The position numbers and the translations under genes were made by a program. Shown here piece after piece: positions 1 to 11,244 of a stretch of 64,000 nucleotides of DNA (the stretch's first letter is position 1; every line of letters begins with the position of its first letter). This DNA is from Variovorax sp. Root473. Lineage in GTDB: Bacteria; Pseudomonadota; Gammaproteobacteria; Burkholderiales; Burkholderiaceae_C. The notes under the pieces are model-generated. The model ran no database searches, was not told the DNA's origin, and worked only from the letters and a program-made list of their open reading frames with translations. Location of the stretch: the NCBI RefSeq assembly GCF_001426505.1, contig NZ_LMEV01000017.1, positions 160,400 to 224,399 on the forward strand, read 5' to 3'.

Positions 1-2
1 TC

Positions 3-2213
3 GGTGCGCCCGTGGCCCTGCTGCGCCTGGTGCTGCGCCGCTGGCCGGAGCGGGGCTGGACACCCGCCGACCTGTTCGCGGGCCGGCACGCGGCGGCGCT
101 GCGCGACTTCGTCGTCATCAGCGCGACCGACGGCAACCACGGTCGCGCACTGGCCGCGGCCGCGCAGAGCATGGGCTGCCGGTGCGTGATCGTGCTGCAC
201 GCGCAGGTCAGCGAGGAGCGCGAGGCGCCCATCGCCGCGCTCGGCGCCGAGATCGTGCGCATCGCCGGCAACTACGACGCCTCGGTGGAAGAGGCCGCGC
301 GGCTGGCGAAGGCGAACGGCTGGGAGGTGGTTTCCGACACCTCCTACGAAGGCTACGAAGAGATTCCGCGTGACGTGATGCAGGGCTACGGCATCCTCGT
401 CGACGAACTGTTCGAGAACACCGGGCCCGGCGCGCCGTGTCCCTTCACCCACGTCATCGTGCAGGGCGGCGTCGGCGGGCTCGCGGCCGGTGTGGCCAGC
501 CATTTGTGGGAGCGTTATGGTGCCGCGCGGCCGACGCTGATCGTCGTCGAGCCCGAGCAGGCCGACTGCCTGCTGCAGAGCGCGCGCAGCGGCCGTCCTG
601 ACCGCGCCACCGGCAGCGTCGATTCGGTGATGGCCGGGCTGGCCTGCGGCGAAACCTCGCCGCTCGCATGGCGTTTTCTGCAACCCTCGGTCGACCTCTT
701 CATGACCGTCACCGATGCCGACGCCGAGCACGCCATGCGCACCTTCGCCAGCGGCGCGGCGGGCGACGTGCCCGTGCTGGTCGGCGAGTCCGGCGCGGCC
801 GGCCTGGCTGCGCTGCAGGTGCTCGCGGCCGATACCGAACTGGCGCGCGCCGCCGGCCTGGGCCCCACCTCGCGCGTGCTGCTCTTCAGCACCGAAGGCG
901 CGACCGCGCCCGGCGTGTACCGCGCGCTGACCGGCCGCTCGGGCGAAGAAGTCGTGGCAGCGCAGGCGCAATGGCTGCAACGCGACGGCATCACCGAAGC
1001 CGCACTGCTGGCGCGCATCGACGCACACGCCGCCATCGGTGCCACCGGACAAGGTGGCGTCTGCCGCATCGCACTCACCGACGCCGACCGCGCCGGCCGC
1101 GACCGGCTGGTGCAATGGATGCGCGACCTGGGCCTCACCGTGCGCATCGACCGCATCGGCAACATCTTCGGCATCCGCCCCGGCCAGCTGCCCGATGCGA
1201 AGCCCGTGATGACCGGCTCGCACATCGACACCGTCGCCACGGGTGGGCGCTACGACGGCAACTACGGCGTGATGGCCGGCCTCGAGGTGGTGCGCTGGCT
1301 CAACGACCGCCAGCGCCAGACGCTGCGCCCCTTCGTGGTCGCCGCGTTCACCAATGAGGAGGGCGTGCGCTTCATGCCCGACATGCTGGGCTCGCTGGTG
1401 CACGCGGGCGGCCTGGCGCTCGATGCGGCGCTCGACACCGTCGCCACTGATGGCGCACGGCTGGGCGACGAACTCGCGCGCATCGGCTACGCGGGCGACA
1501 TGGCCTGCGGCGCACTGGTGCCACATGCTTTCGTGGAGCTGCACATCGAGCAGGGTCCGGTGCTGGAGGCCGAAGGCGTCACCATCGGCGCGGTGGCCGA
1601 CCTGCAAGGCATCTCGTGGCAGGAGATCGTCGTCACCGGCCAGTCGAACCACGCGGGCACCACGCCGATGCATTTGCGTCACGACGCGGGCTACTGCGCC
1701 GCCGCCATCGCGGTGTTCGTGCGCGAGCTGGCGCGGCGTTACGGCGGCAGCCAGGTCGCGACCGTCGGTGCGATCGACCTGCATCCCAACCTCATCAACG
1801 TGATCGCGGCACGCGCAACGCTCACGGTCGATTTGCGCCACACCGACGAAGTGAGGTTGCAGGCAGCCGAGGGCGAGCTGGCGAACTATCTTCGGCAACT
1901 CGAAGCGACCGAAGGCGTGGCCATCGAAGCCCGCACGCTGGCGCGCTTTGAGCCGGTGAAGTTCGACGAGCGGCTGGTCCGCGCCATCGAAGCCAGCGCG
2001 CACGCGCGTGGCCTGCGCCACCGCCGCATGACCTCGGGTGCGGGCCACGATGCGCAGATGATGGCGCGCCTCTGCCCCGCCGCGATGGTCTTCGTGCCGA
2101 GCGTGCGCGGCATCAGCCACAACCCCAAGGAGCACACGGCGAGCGCCGACCTGGCGCAGGGCGCGAACGTGCTGCTGGACGTGGTGCTGGGGCTGCTGGA
2201 CGAGGCCGAGTGA
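3..2213 (+). CDS. Diaminopropionate ammonia-lyase / M20 zinc amidohydrolase fusion (5' end missing)
   Basis: One uninterrupted frame enters from the left edge, so the true start lies outside the window. The first ~310 residues look like a fold-type II PLP lyase of the diaminopropionate ammonia-lyase (DpaL/YgeX) type, with SATDGNHGRA, a glycine-rich phosphate loop VQGGVGGLAAG and the C-terminal signature STEGATAPGVYR. The PLP lysine would be upstream of the window. After a short linker the frame continues as a complete M20-family Zn-dependent hydrolase of the allantoate/N-carbamoyl-amino-acid amidohydrolase type, with metal-ligand motifs GSHIDT, GRYDGNYG, NEEGVRF, HIEQGP, SGAGHDAQM and HNPKEHT. 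Known lyases of this group convert 2,3-diaminopropionate to pyruvate and ammonia. The hydrolase would release ammonia or carbamate from a ureido or amide substrate. The exact substrate is unknown. The fusion is read directly from the sequence. An assembly error joining two adjacent genes is possible but would need to preserve frame. Confidence 0.85.
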   Translation, partial: GAPVALLRLVLRRWPERGWTPADLFAGRHAAALRDFVVISATDGNHGRALAAAAQSMGCRCVIVLHAQVSEEREAPIAALGAEIVRIAGNYDASVEEAARLAKANGWEVVSDTSYEGYEEIPRDVMQGYGILVDELFENTGPGAPCPFTHVIVQGGVGGLAAGVASHLWERYGAARPTLIVVEPEQADCLLQSARSGRPDRATGSVDSVMAGLACGETSPLAWRFLQPSVDLFMTVTDADAEHAMRTFASGAAGDVPVLVGESGAAGLAALQVLAADTELARAAGLGPTSRVLLFSTEGATAPGVYRALTGRSGEEVVAAQAQWLQRDGITEAALLARIDAHAAIGATGQGGVCRIALTDADRAGRDRLVQWMRDLGLTVRIDRIGNIFGIRPGQLPDAKPVMTGSHIDTVATGGRYDGNYGVMAGLEVVRWLNDRQRQTLRPFVVAAFTNEEGVRFMPDMLGSLVHAGGLALDAALDTVATDGARLGDELARIGYAGDMACGALVPHAFVELHIEQGPVLEAEGVTIGAVADLQGISWQEIVVTGQSNHAGTTPMHLRHDAGYCAAAIAVFVRELARRYGGSQVATVGAIDLHPNLINVIAARATLTVDLRHTDEVRLQAAEGELANYLRQLEATEGVAIEARTLARFEPVKFDERLVRAIEASAHARGLRHRRMTSGAGHDAQMMARLCPAAMVFVPSVRGISHNPKEHTASADLAQGANVLLDVVLGLLDEAE

Positions 2214-2244
2214 GCGGCGGGATGTCAGTCGACCGCTGGCGCCA

Positions 2245-3450
2245 TCACTTCAGCTCCCATCCGAAGAAGCGCACGACTTCATCGCGCTGCCGCATCGCAT
2301 CCGCACGTCCCAGCGCCATCAGCTCGCGCGTGTAGGCCGACTCGAACAGCAGATAGCTCGCCAGCGCGCCGCCTTTCACGTCGGCCGCGACCTTCGAGCC
2401 GCCCAGCACGTGCCGCACCGCGCCCGGCAGCGCATCGACGTGGCGCGCCGCGATCATGTCGATGCGCTCCGACGGCGAAATCACCAGCAGGTCGAGCGGG
2501 CGCAGCGTGCTCGCAGCGCGTGCTTCTTCGGGGATCAGGCCCAGCGTGTGGTTGATGCGGCGCAGCCGTTCGATGTCGACCGCGAGCGCATCCAGAAAGA
2601 TGCTCGACAGCGCATGGCCCGCGATCTGCGCCATGGTCGGGTAGCCGCTGTGAGTGTTGGGCGCGGCCTCGTCGCGCGGCTCGTGCATGCGGCCGGCACC
2701 GATCACCACGATGCGTTGTGCGCCCAGGTGGATCGCCGCCGCGATGGGCGCCGACTGGCGCATCGAGCCGTCGCCGAAGTACTCGGTGTGGCCCGGCGGC
2801 ATCGGCAGCGCGGTGGCCGGAAACACGAAGGGTATGGCCGACGAAGCCAGCAGGTGCGCGTGCGTGATGCGGTCACGCACCGACTGACGCTGCGAACGCA
2901 CCCACGGCTCCATCGGCACGGCCGCCTCGAAGAAGGTCACGTGCTCGCCCGAGCTGTAGCTCGATGCCGTGACGGCCAGCGCCTGCACATGGCCCTGCTG
3001 CATGAGCGCCGGCAGCCGGTCCAGCGGTACCAGGCGTGCGAGCAGGTCGGCCAGCGGCGCGTTGTCGAGCAGCGACTTCGGCTTGATGCGCATCCAGTTG
3101 GCCGCGAAGCGCCCCAGGCCCAGCAGCATGCGCCAGCGCGCGCCGCTGCCGAGCACCGAGAGCGAGTCGGCGCGGTAGACCTGCTCGGCGCGAAAGTTGC
3201 CCCATACCTGTGCGATGTGCGCGACCACGCGGTCGAAATCGTCGGAGCCGCAGGCCAGCGCCGCGGCGTTGATGGCGCCGGCCGAGGTGCCGGTGACGAC
3301 CTGGAACGGGTTGCCGGCGCCGACCGCCGCACCGGCGGCCATGGCGTCGCGCCGGATCGCGGCGAGGGCTTCGAGCACGCCGACCTGGTAGGCGGCGCGG
3401 GCGCCGCCGCCTGTCAGCAGCAGGCCGGTGGCGGGGCGTGTCTCGGGCAT
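2245..3450 (-). CDS. Patatin-like phospholipase family protein
   Basis: A 401-residue patatin-family serine acyl hydrolase. The oxyanion loop GGGARAAYQVG is near residue 14, the nucleophile elbow GTSAG (Ser ~56) follows, and a DGSM motif near residue 225 supplies the catalytic Asp of the Ser-Asp dyad. No signal peptide is evident, so a cytoplasmic or inner-membrane-associated lipid esterase is likely. The ATG at 3450 is chosen because the MPETRP start places the GGG loop at the usual N-terminal distance. A longer reading frame would run into the divergent apbC promoter region. The gene is convergent with the fusion gene on its left. Substrate unknown. Confidence 0.88.
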   Translation of the reverse strand: MPETRPATGLLLTGGGARAAYQVGVLEALAAIRRDAMAAGAAVGAGNPFQVVTGTSAGAINAAALACGSDDFDRVVAHIAQVWGNFRAEQVYRADSLSVLGSGARWRMLLGLGRFAANWMRIKPKSLLDNAPLADLLARLVPLDRLPALMQQGHVQALAVTASSYSSGEHVTFFEAAVPMEPWVRSQRQSVRDRITHAHLLASSAIPFVFPATALPMPPGHTEYFGDGSMRQSAPIAAAIHLGAQRIVVIGAGRMHEPRDEAAPNTHSGYPTMAQIAGHALSSIFLDALAVDIERLRRINHTLGLIPEEARAASTLRPLDLLVISPSERIDMIAARHVDALPGAVRHVLGGSKVAADVKGGALASYLLFESAYTRELMALGRADAMRQRDEVVRFFGWELK

Positions 3451-3565
3451 TGCGTTCTTGTCTCTTCTCTTGCGCGGCGTTTTCTTGGGATTCCGGGGTA
3501 TTGGGCGCGGTCCGGTGTGGGCTTGGCGGGCCGAATAGACTACCCGCCATTCAGGAGTTTGATCA

Positions 3566-4657
3566 ATGGCACTCACCCCCGACGGGCTCATGGACGCGCT
3601 CAAGAGCGTCACGGACCCTAACACCGGCAAAGAATTCGCAGCGACGCGCTCGCTCAAAAACCTCCAGATCGCCGAGGGCGACGTCTCGTTCGAGCTCGAA
3701 CTGGGCTACCCGGCCAAGAGCCAGCACGCGGCCATCCGCAAGTCGCTCGTGGCCGCGGCCAAGACGGTGCCGGGCGTGGAGAACGTGTCGGTCCACATCG
3801 TCACCAAGGTCATCAGCCATGCGGTGCAGCGCGGCGTGCAGCTGATGCCCAACGTGCGCAACATCGTGGCCGTGGCCTCGGGCAAGGGCGGCGTGGGCAA
3901 GAGCACCACGGCCGCCAACCTGGCACTGGCGCTGGCTGCCGAGGGCGCCACCGTGGGCCTGCTCGACGCCGACATCTACGGCCCGAGCCAGCCCATGATG
4001 ATGGGTCTGGACGGCCGCCCCGAGAGCATCGACGGCAAGAACATGGAGCCCAAGGAGCGCCATGGCGTGCAGGTGATGTCGATCGGCTTCCTGGTCGACG
4101 CCGACCAGGCCATGATCTGGCGCGGTCCCATGGCCACGCAGGCGCTGGAGCAGCTGCTGCGCCAGACCAACTGGAAAGACCTCGACTACCTGATCGTCGA
4201 CATGCCGCCGGGCACCGGCGACATCCAGCTCACGCTGAGCCAGCGTGTGCCGATGACCGGCGCGGTGATCGTCACCACGCCGCAGGACATCGCGCTGCTC
4301 GACGCGCGCAAGGGCATCCAGATGTTCGAGAAGGTCGGCGTGCCGATCCTGGGCATCGTGGAGAACATGGCGGTGCACATCTGCTCGAACTGCGGCCATA
4401 CGGAGCACATCTTCGGCGCGGACGGCGGCAAGAAGATGGCGGCCGAGTACCAGATGGAATACCTGGGCGCGCTGCCGCTGGACATCAACATCCGGCTGCA
4501 GGCGGACAGCGGAGCGCCGACGGTGGTGTCCGATCCCGACGGCGAAGTGGCCGCGCTCTACAAGGCCGTGGCGCGCCGCGTGGCGGTGGGCATTGCGGAG
4601 AAGGCAAAGGATTTCTCGGCAAAGTTTCCGACGATCTCGATCAGCAAGAACACCTGA
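3566..4657 (+). CDS. apbC: Iron-sulfur cluster carrier protein ApbC (Mrp/NBP35 family)
   Basis: A 363-residue Mrp-type ATPase that delivers Fe-S clusters to apo-proteins in the cytoplasm. An N-terminal MIP18/DUF59 domain (~1-90) precedes a deviant Walker A motif GKGGVGKSTT (~residue 107), a LLDADIYGPSQP switch segment, DMPPGTGD, and a CSNCGH pair (~residue 272) that binds the bridging cluster in this family. An AGGAG ribosome binding site at 3553-3557 sits 8 nt before the ATG, fixing the start. It is divergent from the patatin gene. Length and domain order match the family. Confidence 0.95.
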   Translation: MALTPDGLMDALKSVTDPNTGKEFAATRSLKNLQIAEGDVSFELELGYPAKSQHAAIRKSLVAAAKTVPGVENVSVHIVTKVISHAVQRGVQLMPNVRNIVAVASGKGGVGKSTTAANLALALAAEGATVGLLDADIYGPSQPMMMGLDGRPESIDGKNMEPKERHGVQVMSIGFLVDADQAMIWRGPMATQALEQLLRQTNWKDLDYLIVDMPPGTGDIQLTLSQRVPMTGAVIVTTPQDIALLDARKGIQMFEKVGVPILGIVENMAVHICSNCGHTEHIFGADGGKKMAAEYQMEYLGALPLDINIRLQADSGAPTVVSDPDGEVAALYKAVARRVAVGIAEKAKDFSAKFPTISISKNT

Positions 4658-4708
4658 CGGCATGGCGGCTTCGGGCAGGCGCAGCGGCGGCGGCGGGGAG
4701 GCAAAGGC

Positions 4709-5659
4709 ATGAACCTGCTCGCTTCCATGCGCTACCTCGTCGCACTCAGCGAGCACAAGCATTTCGGCCGAGCCGCGCGGGCCTGCCACATCACGCAACC
4801 GGCCCTTTCGAATGCATTGCGCGCGCTCGAAGGCGAGTTCGGCGTCGTCATCGTCAAGCGCTCCCGCGCCTACGTGGGCCTCACGCACGAAGGCGAGCGC
4901 GTGCTGGCCACGGCTCAGCGCATGCTGCGCGACAACGAGGTGCTGCTGCAGGAGCTGCGCAGCGAAGCCGATGACCCGCGCGGGCGCCTGCGCATGGCCG
5001 CCGTGCCGACGGCGATTCCGATGCTCTCGCGCTTTGCCGCGCTGCTGCAGCAGCGCCATCCGGGCATCGTGCCCGCCGTGCTTTCCATGAGTTCGCAAGA
5101 GTTGGAGGCGGGCCTCGAAAACCTTTCGGTCGACCTCGCCCTGGGCTACACCGAGCGCATGCACCTGCCGGGCGTCAAGCTTAAGGCCTGGCCGCAGAGC
5201 ATCGAGCACTACTTCCTGCTGCGGCGCGCCAAGAAGCCCTCGGCGGACCGGCTGCGCATCGGCCGCCCCCTCACCTGGGCCGACGCCGGCACGCTGCCGC
5301 TGTGCCTGCTCACGCCCGACATGCACAACCGCGCCATCATCGACCAGGCCTTGCGCGATGCCGGCGTGGCCGCAGTGGCGCCGGCCATCGAAACCAATTC
5401 CGTGCTCACGCTGGCGCTGGCCGTGAGCGCGGGCACCGTCAGCAGCGTGCTGCCCGGCGCCATGGTCGCGGCGGTGCGCAGCCACCGCGAACTCGAGGCG
5501 CTGCCGCTGGTGTCGCCCGAGGTGCGCACGCCCATCGGCTTCATGACGCAAGAGGGCGTGCGGCCCGCGCGTGCGCTCGACGCGGCGCTGGCTTTCCTGC
5601 AGACGCCCGAATGGCAGGCGCAGGCGCGCGCACACAGCGGCGCGCTGGACGCCGCGTAG
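4709..5659 (+). CDS. LysR family transcriptional regulator
   Basis: A 316-residue LysR-type regulator. The N-terminal winged helix-turn-helix reads HFGRAARACHITQPALS, and the C-terminal ~220 residues form a periplasmic-binding-protein-like effector domain (start of domain RGRLRMAAVPTA). It lies 46 nt upstream of a ModE-like regulator and the molybdate uptake genes on the same strand. Control of the nearby molybdoenzyme block is plausible from context only. The effector is unknown. Confidence 0.9.
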   Translation: MNLLASMRYLVALSEHKHFGRAARACHITQPALSNALRALEGEFGVVIVKRSRAYVGLTHEGERVLATAQRMLRDNEVLLQELRSEADDPRGRLRMAAVPTAIPMLSRFAALLQQRHPGIVPAVLSMSSQELEAGLENLSVDLALGYTERMHLPGVKLKAWPQSIEHYFLLRRAKKPSADRLRIGRPLTWADAGTLPLCLLTPDMHNRAIIDQALRDAGVAAVAPAIETNSVLTLALAVSAGTVSSVLPGAMVAAVRSHRELEALPLVSPEVRTPIGFMTQEGVRPARALDAALAFLQTPEWQAQARAHSGALDAA

Positions 5660-5704
5660 CCGCGTGCATGGCTCGCGCCGGGATGGTTTACCCTTCCGGC
5701 CACC

Positions 5705-6052
5705 ATGAAATCCAAAGCCCAGTTCCGCCTGCGCATCTACCGGGACGACGCCATCGCCATCGGCCCCGGCAAGATCGCCGTGCTCGAAGCCGTGGCCGAG
5801 ACCGGCTCGATCTCGGCGGCGGCGCGCCTGCTCGGCATGTCTTACCGGCGCGCCTGGATGCTGATCGACGAGATGAACCAGACGCTGGCTTCGCCCGCGG
5901 TGAACACGGCCGCCGGCGGTTCGCGCGGCGGCGGCACGGCGCTCACACCGGTGGGCGAAGACATCGTGAAGCGCTACCGCGCCATCGAGAACGCCGCGCG
6001 CCTCGCGACGGCGGCCGATGTTCGCGCGCTCACGCGCCTGCTGGCCCCGTAA
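5705..6052 (+). CDS. ModE-like winged-helix regulator without molbindin domain
   Basis: A 115-residue protein matching only the N-terminal DNA-binding domain of the molybdate-responsive regulator ModE, with the typical IGPGKIAVLEAVAETGSISA and GMSYRRAWMLIDEMN helices. Full-length E. coli ModE (~260 residues) carries two C-terminal TOBE/Mop domains that bind molybdate, and these are absent here. The stop codon is followed by the modBAC operon. The protein may bind molybdate-gene operators without sensing molybdate itself, or depend on another sensor. That is inference. Confidence 0.88.
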   Translation: MKSKAQFRLRIYRDDAIAIGPGKIAVLEAVAETGSISAAARLLGMSYRRAWMLIDEMNQTLASPAVNTAAGGSRGGGTALTPVGEDIVKRYRAIENAARLATAADVRALTRLLAP

Positions 6053-6173
6053 GGCGCAGCGACGCATCGGTCGGTGGATCGTGCCGGGCGCATCGCCCGG
6101 CGCCACCAGGAACGACTGGCTTTCGCCGCGCGGCGCGATGCTCGACGGCATGAAGCCGTCGGCGTCCAGAATT

Positions 6174-6197
6174 CGCTGTATTCGACAGGATATGAAG
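6174..6197 (+). promoter_or_regulatory. Candidate ModE-type operator upstream of modB
   Basis: The 24-nt stretch CGCTGTATT-N6-GATATGAAG lies about 70 nt upstream of modB. It resembles, from memory, the ModE operator of E. coli modA at the outer CG..T.TATT and A.AT.A.G positions. The gap between modE-like and modB (6053-6265) shows nothing else recognisable, and no strong ribosome binding site precedes modB. Confidence 0.3.
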
Positions 6198-6265
6198 ACG
6201 GGAACTTCCGCGCAGCTCTGCAAGCGAAAAAATGGCGATGCGTGTAACAATCGCGCCGTATTCAA

Positions 6266-6952
6266 ATGAACATGACGACCGCTTCGCTCATCGCCACCAC
6301 CGACTGGTCTCCGCTGGTCCTGTCGCTGCAGGTCGCGGCGGTGGCGACCTTGTTGGCGCTGGTCGCGGGCGTGGCGCTGGGCTGGGTGTTCGCGCGCAAG
6401 CAGTTCGTCGGCTCGGGCGTGCTCGAGGCCGTGTTCATGCTGCCGCTGGTGCTGCCCCCCACGGTGATCGGCTACGCCATCCTGGTGGCGGCGGGGCGGC
6501 GCAGCCCGCTCGGTGCGTGGCTGCGCGAACACTTCGACTACACGATCATCTTCAGCTGGCACGGCGCCGTGGTGGCCTCGGCAGTGGTCGCGTTGCCGTT
6601 GGTGCTCAAGTCGGCGAGCGCGGCGTTTTCGAATGTCGACCGCTCGCTCGAAGCCGCTGCCAGCACCTTGCGCCAGTCGCCGTTCTCCGTCTTCCTTCGC
6701 GTCACGCTGCCGCTGGCCTGGCCCGGCATCCTGGCCGGCACGCTGCTCGCGTTCGCGCGCGCCATGGGCGAGTTCGGTGCCTCGCTGATGGTGGCGGGCT
6801 CTATTCCCAAGCAGACCCAGACCCTGTCGATGGCCATCTACGACGCCGTGCAGGCCGGCCATGACGACCTCGCGCTGCTGCTGGTCGTCGTCACGTCGGT
6901 GCTGTCGATTGCGGTGCTGGTGGTGTCGAACCGATTCTTTTCGCTTCGTTGA
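6266..6952 (+). CDS. modB: Molybdate ABC transporter permease ModB
   Basis: A 228-residue inner-membrane permease with about five to six hydrophobic spans. It has the cytoplasmic EAA-loop signature EAAASTLRQSPFSVFLRVTL and the family segment FMLPLVLPPTVIGYAILV. It forms the channel of the ModABC importer that takes up molybdate (or tungstate). ATG at 6266 is used, with ATG 6272 as the alternative. It is the first gene of a modB-modA-modC operon, whereas E. coli has modA first. Confidence 0.93.
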   Translation: MNMTTASLIATTDWSPLVLSLQVAAVATLLALVAGVALGWVFARKQFVGSGVLEAVFMLPLVLPPTVIGYAILVAAGRRSPLGAWLREHFDYTIIFSWHGAVVASAVVALPLVLKSASAAFSNVDRSLEAAASTLRQSPFSVFLRVTLPLAWPGILAGTLLAFARAMGEFGASLMVAGSIPKQTQTLSMAIYDAVQAGHDDLALLLVVVTSVLSIAVLVVSNRFFSLR

Positions 6953-6980
6953 TTTCCACTTTTTCCTGGAGACTGTGCCC

Positions 6981-7730
6981 ATGCGTCCGTTGCGCCTCTT
7001 GTCTGTTGCCCTCGCCCTTGCGTTGCCGCTCGCAGCCGCCGCGCAGCAGATCACCGTGTCCGCTGCCGCGAGCCTGACCGATGCGTTCAAGGAAATCGGT
7101 CCCAAGTTCGAAGCCGCCAAGGCCGGCAGCACCGTGCGCTTCAACTTCGCCGCCTCGGGCGTGTTGCTGCAGCAGATCGCGCAGGGCGCACCGGTCGACG
7201 TGTTCGCCAGTGCCGACCAGGACACCATGAACCGCGGCAACGACCAGAAGCTCATCGACGCTGCTACCCGCAAGGACTTTGCCGCCAACAGCCTCGTGCT
7301 CGTCGAGCCCGCGCAAGGCGCCGTCGGTCTGAAGTCGCTGCAAGACCTGAGCGCTCCCAGCGTGAAGAAGATCGCCGTCGGCAAGACCGCCACCGTGCCG
7401 GTCGGCCGTTACACCAAGCAGGTGCTGGACAACGCCAAGCTCTGGACTGTGCTCGAACCCAAGTTCGTGCAGGCCGACAGCGTGCGCCAGGTGCTCGACT
7501 ACGTGAGCCGCGGTGAGGTCGAGGCGGGCTTTGTGTACCGCACCGACGCGGCCGTGGCCGGCGACAAGGTCAAGGTCGCCTTCACGCCCACCGGCCACAC
7601 GCCCGTGACCTACCCGATCGCCGTGGTGGCCGAGAGCCGGCAGAAGGCGCTGGCCGGCGACTTCATCGCGTTCCTGTCGACGCCCGCCGCCCAGGAAGTG
7701 CTCACGCGCTACGGATTCGGTAAGCCGTGA
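6981..7730 (+). CDS. modA: Molybdate ABC transporter substrate-binding protein ModA
   Basis: A 249-residue periplasmic protein. A Sec signal peptide (MRPLRLLSVALALALPLAAAAQ) precedes the ModA hallmark VSAAASLTDAFKEIG, then FNFAASGVLLQQIAQGAPVDVFASAD and the C-terminal PVTYPIAVVAES. GGAGA at 6968-6972 gives 8-nt spacing to the ATG. A longer reading frame starts inside modB but has no signal peptide at its start. The last 4 nt overlap modC (GTGA), implying translational coupling. Confidence 0.95.
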   Translation: MRPLRLLSVALALALPLAAAAQQITVSAAASLTDAFKEIGPKFEAAKAGSTVRFNFAASGVLLQQIAQGAPVDVFASADQDTMNRGNDQKLIDAATRKDFAANSLVLVEPAQGAVGLKSLQDLSAPSVKKIAVGKTATVPVGRYTKQVLDNAKLWTVLEPKFVQADSVRQVLDYVSRGEVEAGFVYRTDAAVAGDKVKVAFTPTGHTPVTYPIAVVAESRQKALAGDFIAFLSTPAAQEVLTRYGFGKP

Positions 7731-8518
7731 TCGATGTCGATCTGCAGCTCACGGTGAAGGACGGGGCCCGGCGCTTCGACTTGGCCGTGCGTTTCCAGAC
7801 CGACGTTCCCTTCGCTGCGCTCTACGGCCCGTCGGGGGCCGGCAAGTCGCTCACCCTGCAGGCCATTGCCGGCCTGCTGCATCCGTCGGCGGGCCATGTG
7901 CGGCTGGACGGCCGCACGTTGTACGACGCGGCCCAGCGCATCGACGTGCCCGCGCCAGCGCGCCGCATCGGCTACCTGTTCCAGAACTACGCGCTGTTCC
8001 CGCACCTGTCGGTGCGCGAGAACGTGGCCTTCGGACTCACGGCGTGGCACCGCCGGACGCTGCCGCAGCGCGACGCCGAGCGCGTGCAGGCACTGCTCGA
8101 CAGCTTCGGCCTCGCCGCGCTGGCCGACAGCCGGCCGCAAAAACTCTCCGGCGGCCAGCAGCAGCGCGTGGCACTGGCGCGCGCGCTGGCTTGCGAGCCG
8201 CAGGTGCTGCTGCTCGACGAGCCTTTTGCCGCGCTCAACCCCATGCTGCGCGCCGAGCTGCGCAACGAGTTGGCACAGGTGCGCAGGCAATGGGGCATTC
8301 CGGTTTTGATGATCACGCACGACATCGAGGACGTGCTCGCCCTGGCCGACGTGGCCTTTGTCTACAAGGACGGGCAGGTGGTGCGGGAGATCGACCTGCA
8401 CAACGCCGACAGCCGCGACTTTGCGCTGCGGGAGATAGCCGGGGTGCAGGAGGTCGAAGAGACGCCGCTGCGCAGCAAGCTGCGGGGCTTGTTGATGGGG
8501 GGTGCGCGCGAGGGCTGA
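7727..8518 (+). CDS. modC: Molybdate ABC transporter ATPase ModC, short form
   Basis: A 263-residue ABC ATPase that energises molybdate import. It has Walker A GPSGAGKS, signature [15 protein letters not shown], Walker B LLLDEPFAAL and switch histidine MITHD. The GTG start at 7727 overlaps the modA stop. E. coli ModC is ~350 residues with a C-terminal TOBE/Mop molybdate-binding domain. This protein stops soon after the nucleotide-binding domain and so lacks that regulatory module, as does the neighbouring ModE-like protein. Confidence 0.92.
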   Translation: MIDVDLQLTVKDGARRFDLAVRFQTDVPFAALYGPSGAGKSLTLQAIAGLLHPSAGHVRLDGRTLYDAAQRIDVPAPARRIGYLFQNYALFPHLSVRENVAFGLTAWHRRTLPQRDAERVQALLDSFGLAALADSRPQKLSGGQQQRVALARALACEPQVLLLDEPFAALNPMLRAELRNELAQVRRQWGIPVLMITHDIEDVLALADVAFVYKDGQVVREIDLHNADSRDFALREIAGVQEVEETPLRSKLRGLLMGGAREG

Positions 8519-8610
8519 GCGCCTTTTCCTTTCGGTGTCATTTCCATTTTGAATCGCCGCATGTCGCGATTCAATTTGACGCCACGCCCCCGCACACCAA
8601 CACTGCCGCC

Positions 8611-10949
<2,339 letters not shown>

Positions 10950-10953
<4 letters not shown>

Positions 10954-11237
10954 GCACGGGGTTTGACGCGGACGCGTTCTCTGTTGCGATCCTGCGCGCG
11001 CTCGCTGAAACTTCTGGCGAGGGCGGCATGTCGCTGCCGCGCCTGGGCAAGCGGCTGGGGCAGGGCGCGAGCGTGGTCATGCGCCAGCTCACGCGGATGG
11101 GCGATGCAACCCTCGGCGGTGTGCGCGGACCCGGCTGGGTGCGGGTTGTGCTGCAGGACGACCGCTGGGTCGCGCACCTCACCGACGCGGGGCGCGCGGT
11201 GGTCCACAGCTTGCCCGCTGACGACAACCCCGGTTGA
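10950..11237 (+). CDS. Small winged-helix-like protein between molybdoenzyme and fdhD
   Basis: A 95-residue protein translated by ATGA overlap from the molybdoenzyme gene. The sequence LPRLGKRLGQGASVVMRQLTRMGD followed by VRGPGWVRVVLQDDRWVAHLTDAGRAVV reads as a helix-turn-helix plus wing arrangement. I infer a DNA-binding or adaptor fold, but I do not recognise a named family. Its position between the molybdoenzyme and FdhD suggests a role in the same pathway, for example regulation or enzyme maturation. Confidence 0.75.
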
Positions 11238-11244
11238 GCGGACA

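Noticed and set aside
3563..7393. A 1276-codon open frame on the minus strand
   Set aside because: It is antisense to apbC, LysR, modE-like, modB and modA, all of which have strong family motifs. The translation is Arg/His-rich without recognisable domains, typical of the mirror frame in high-GC DNA.
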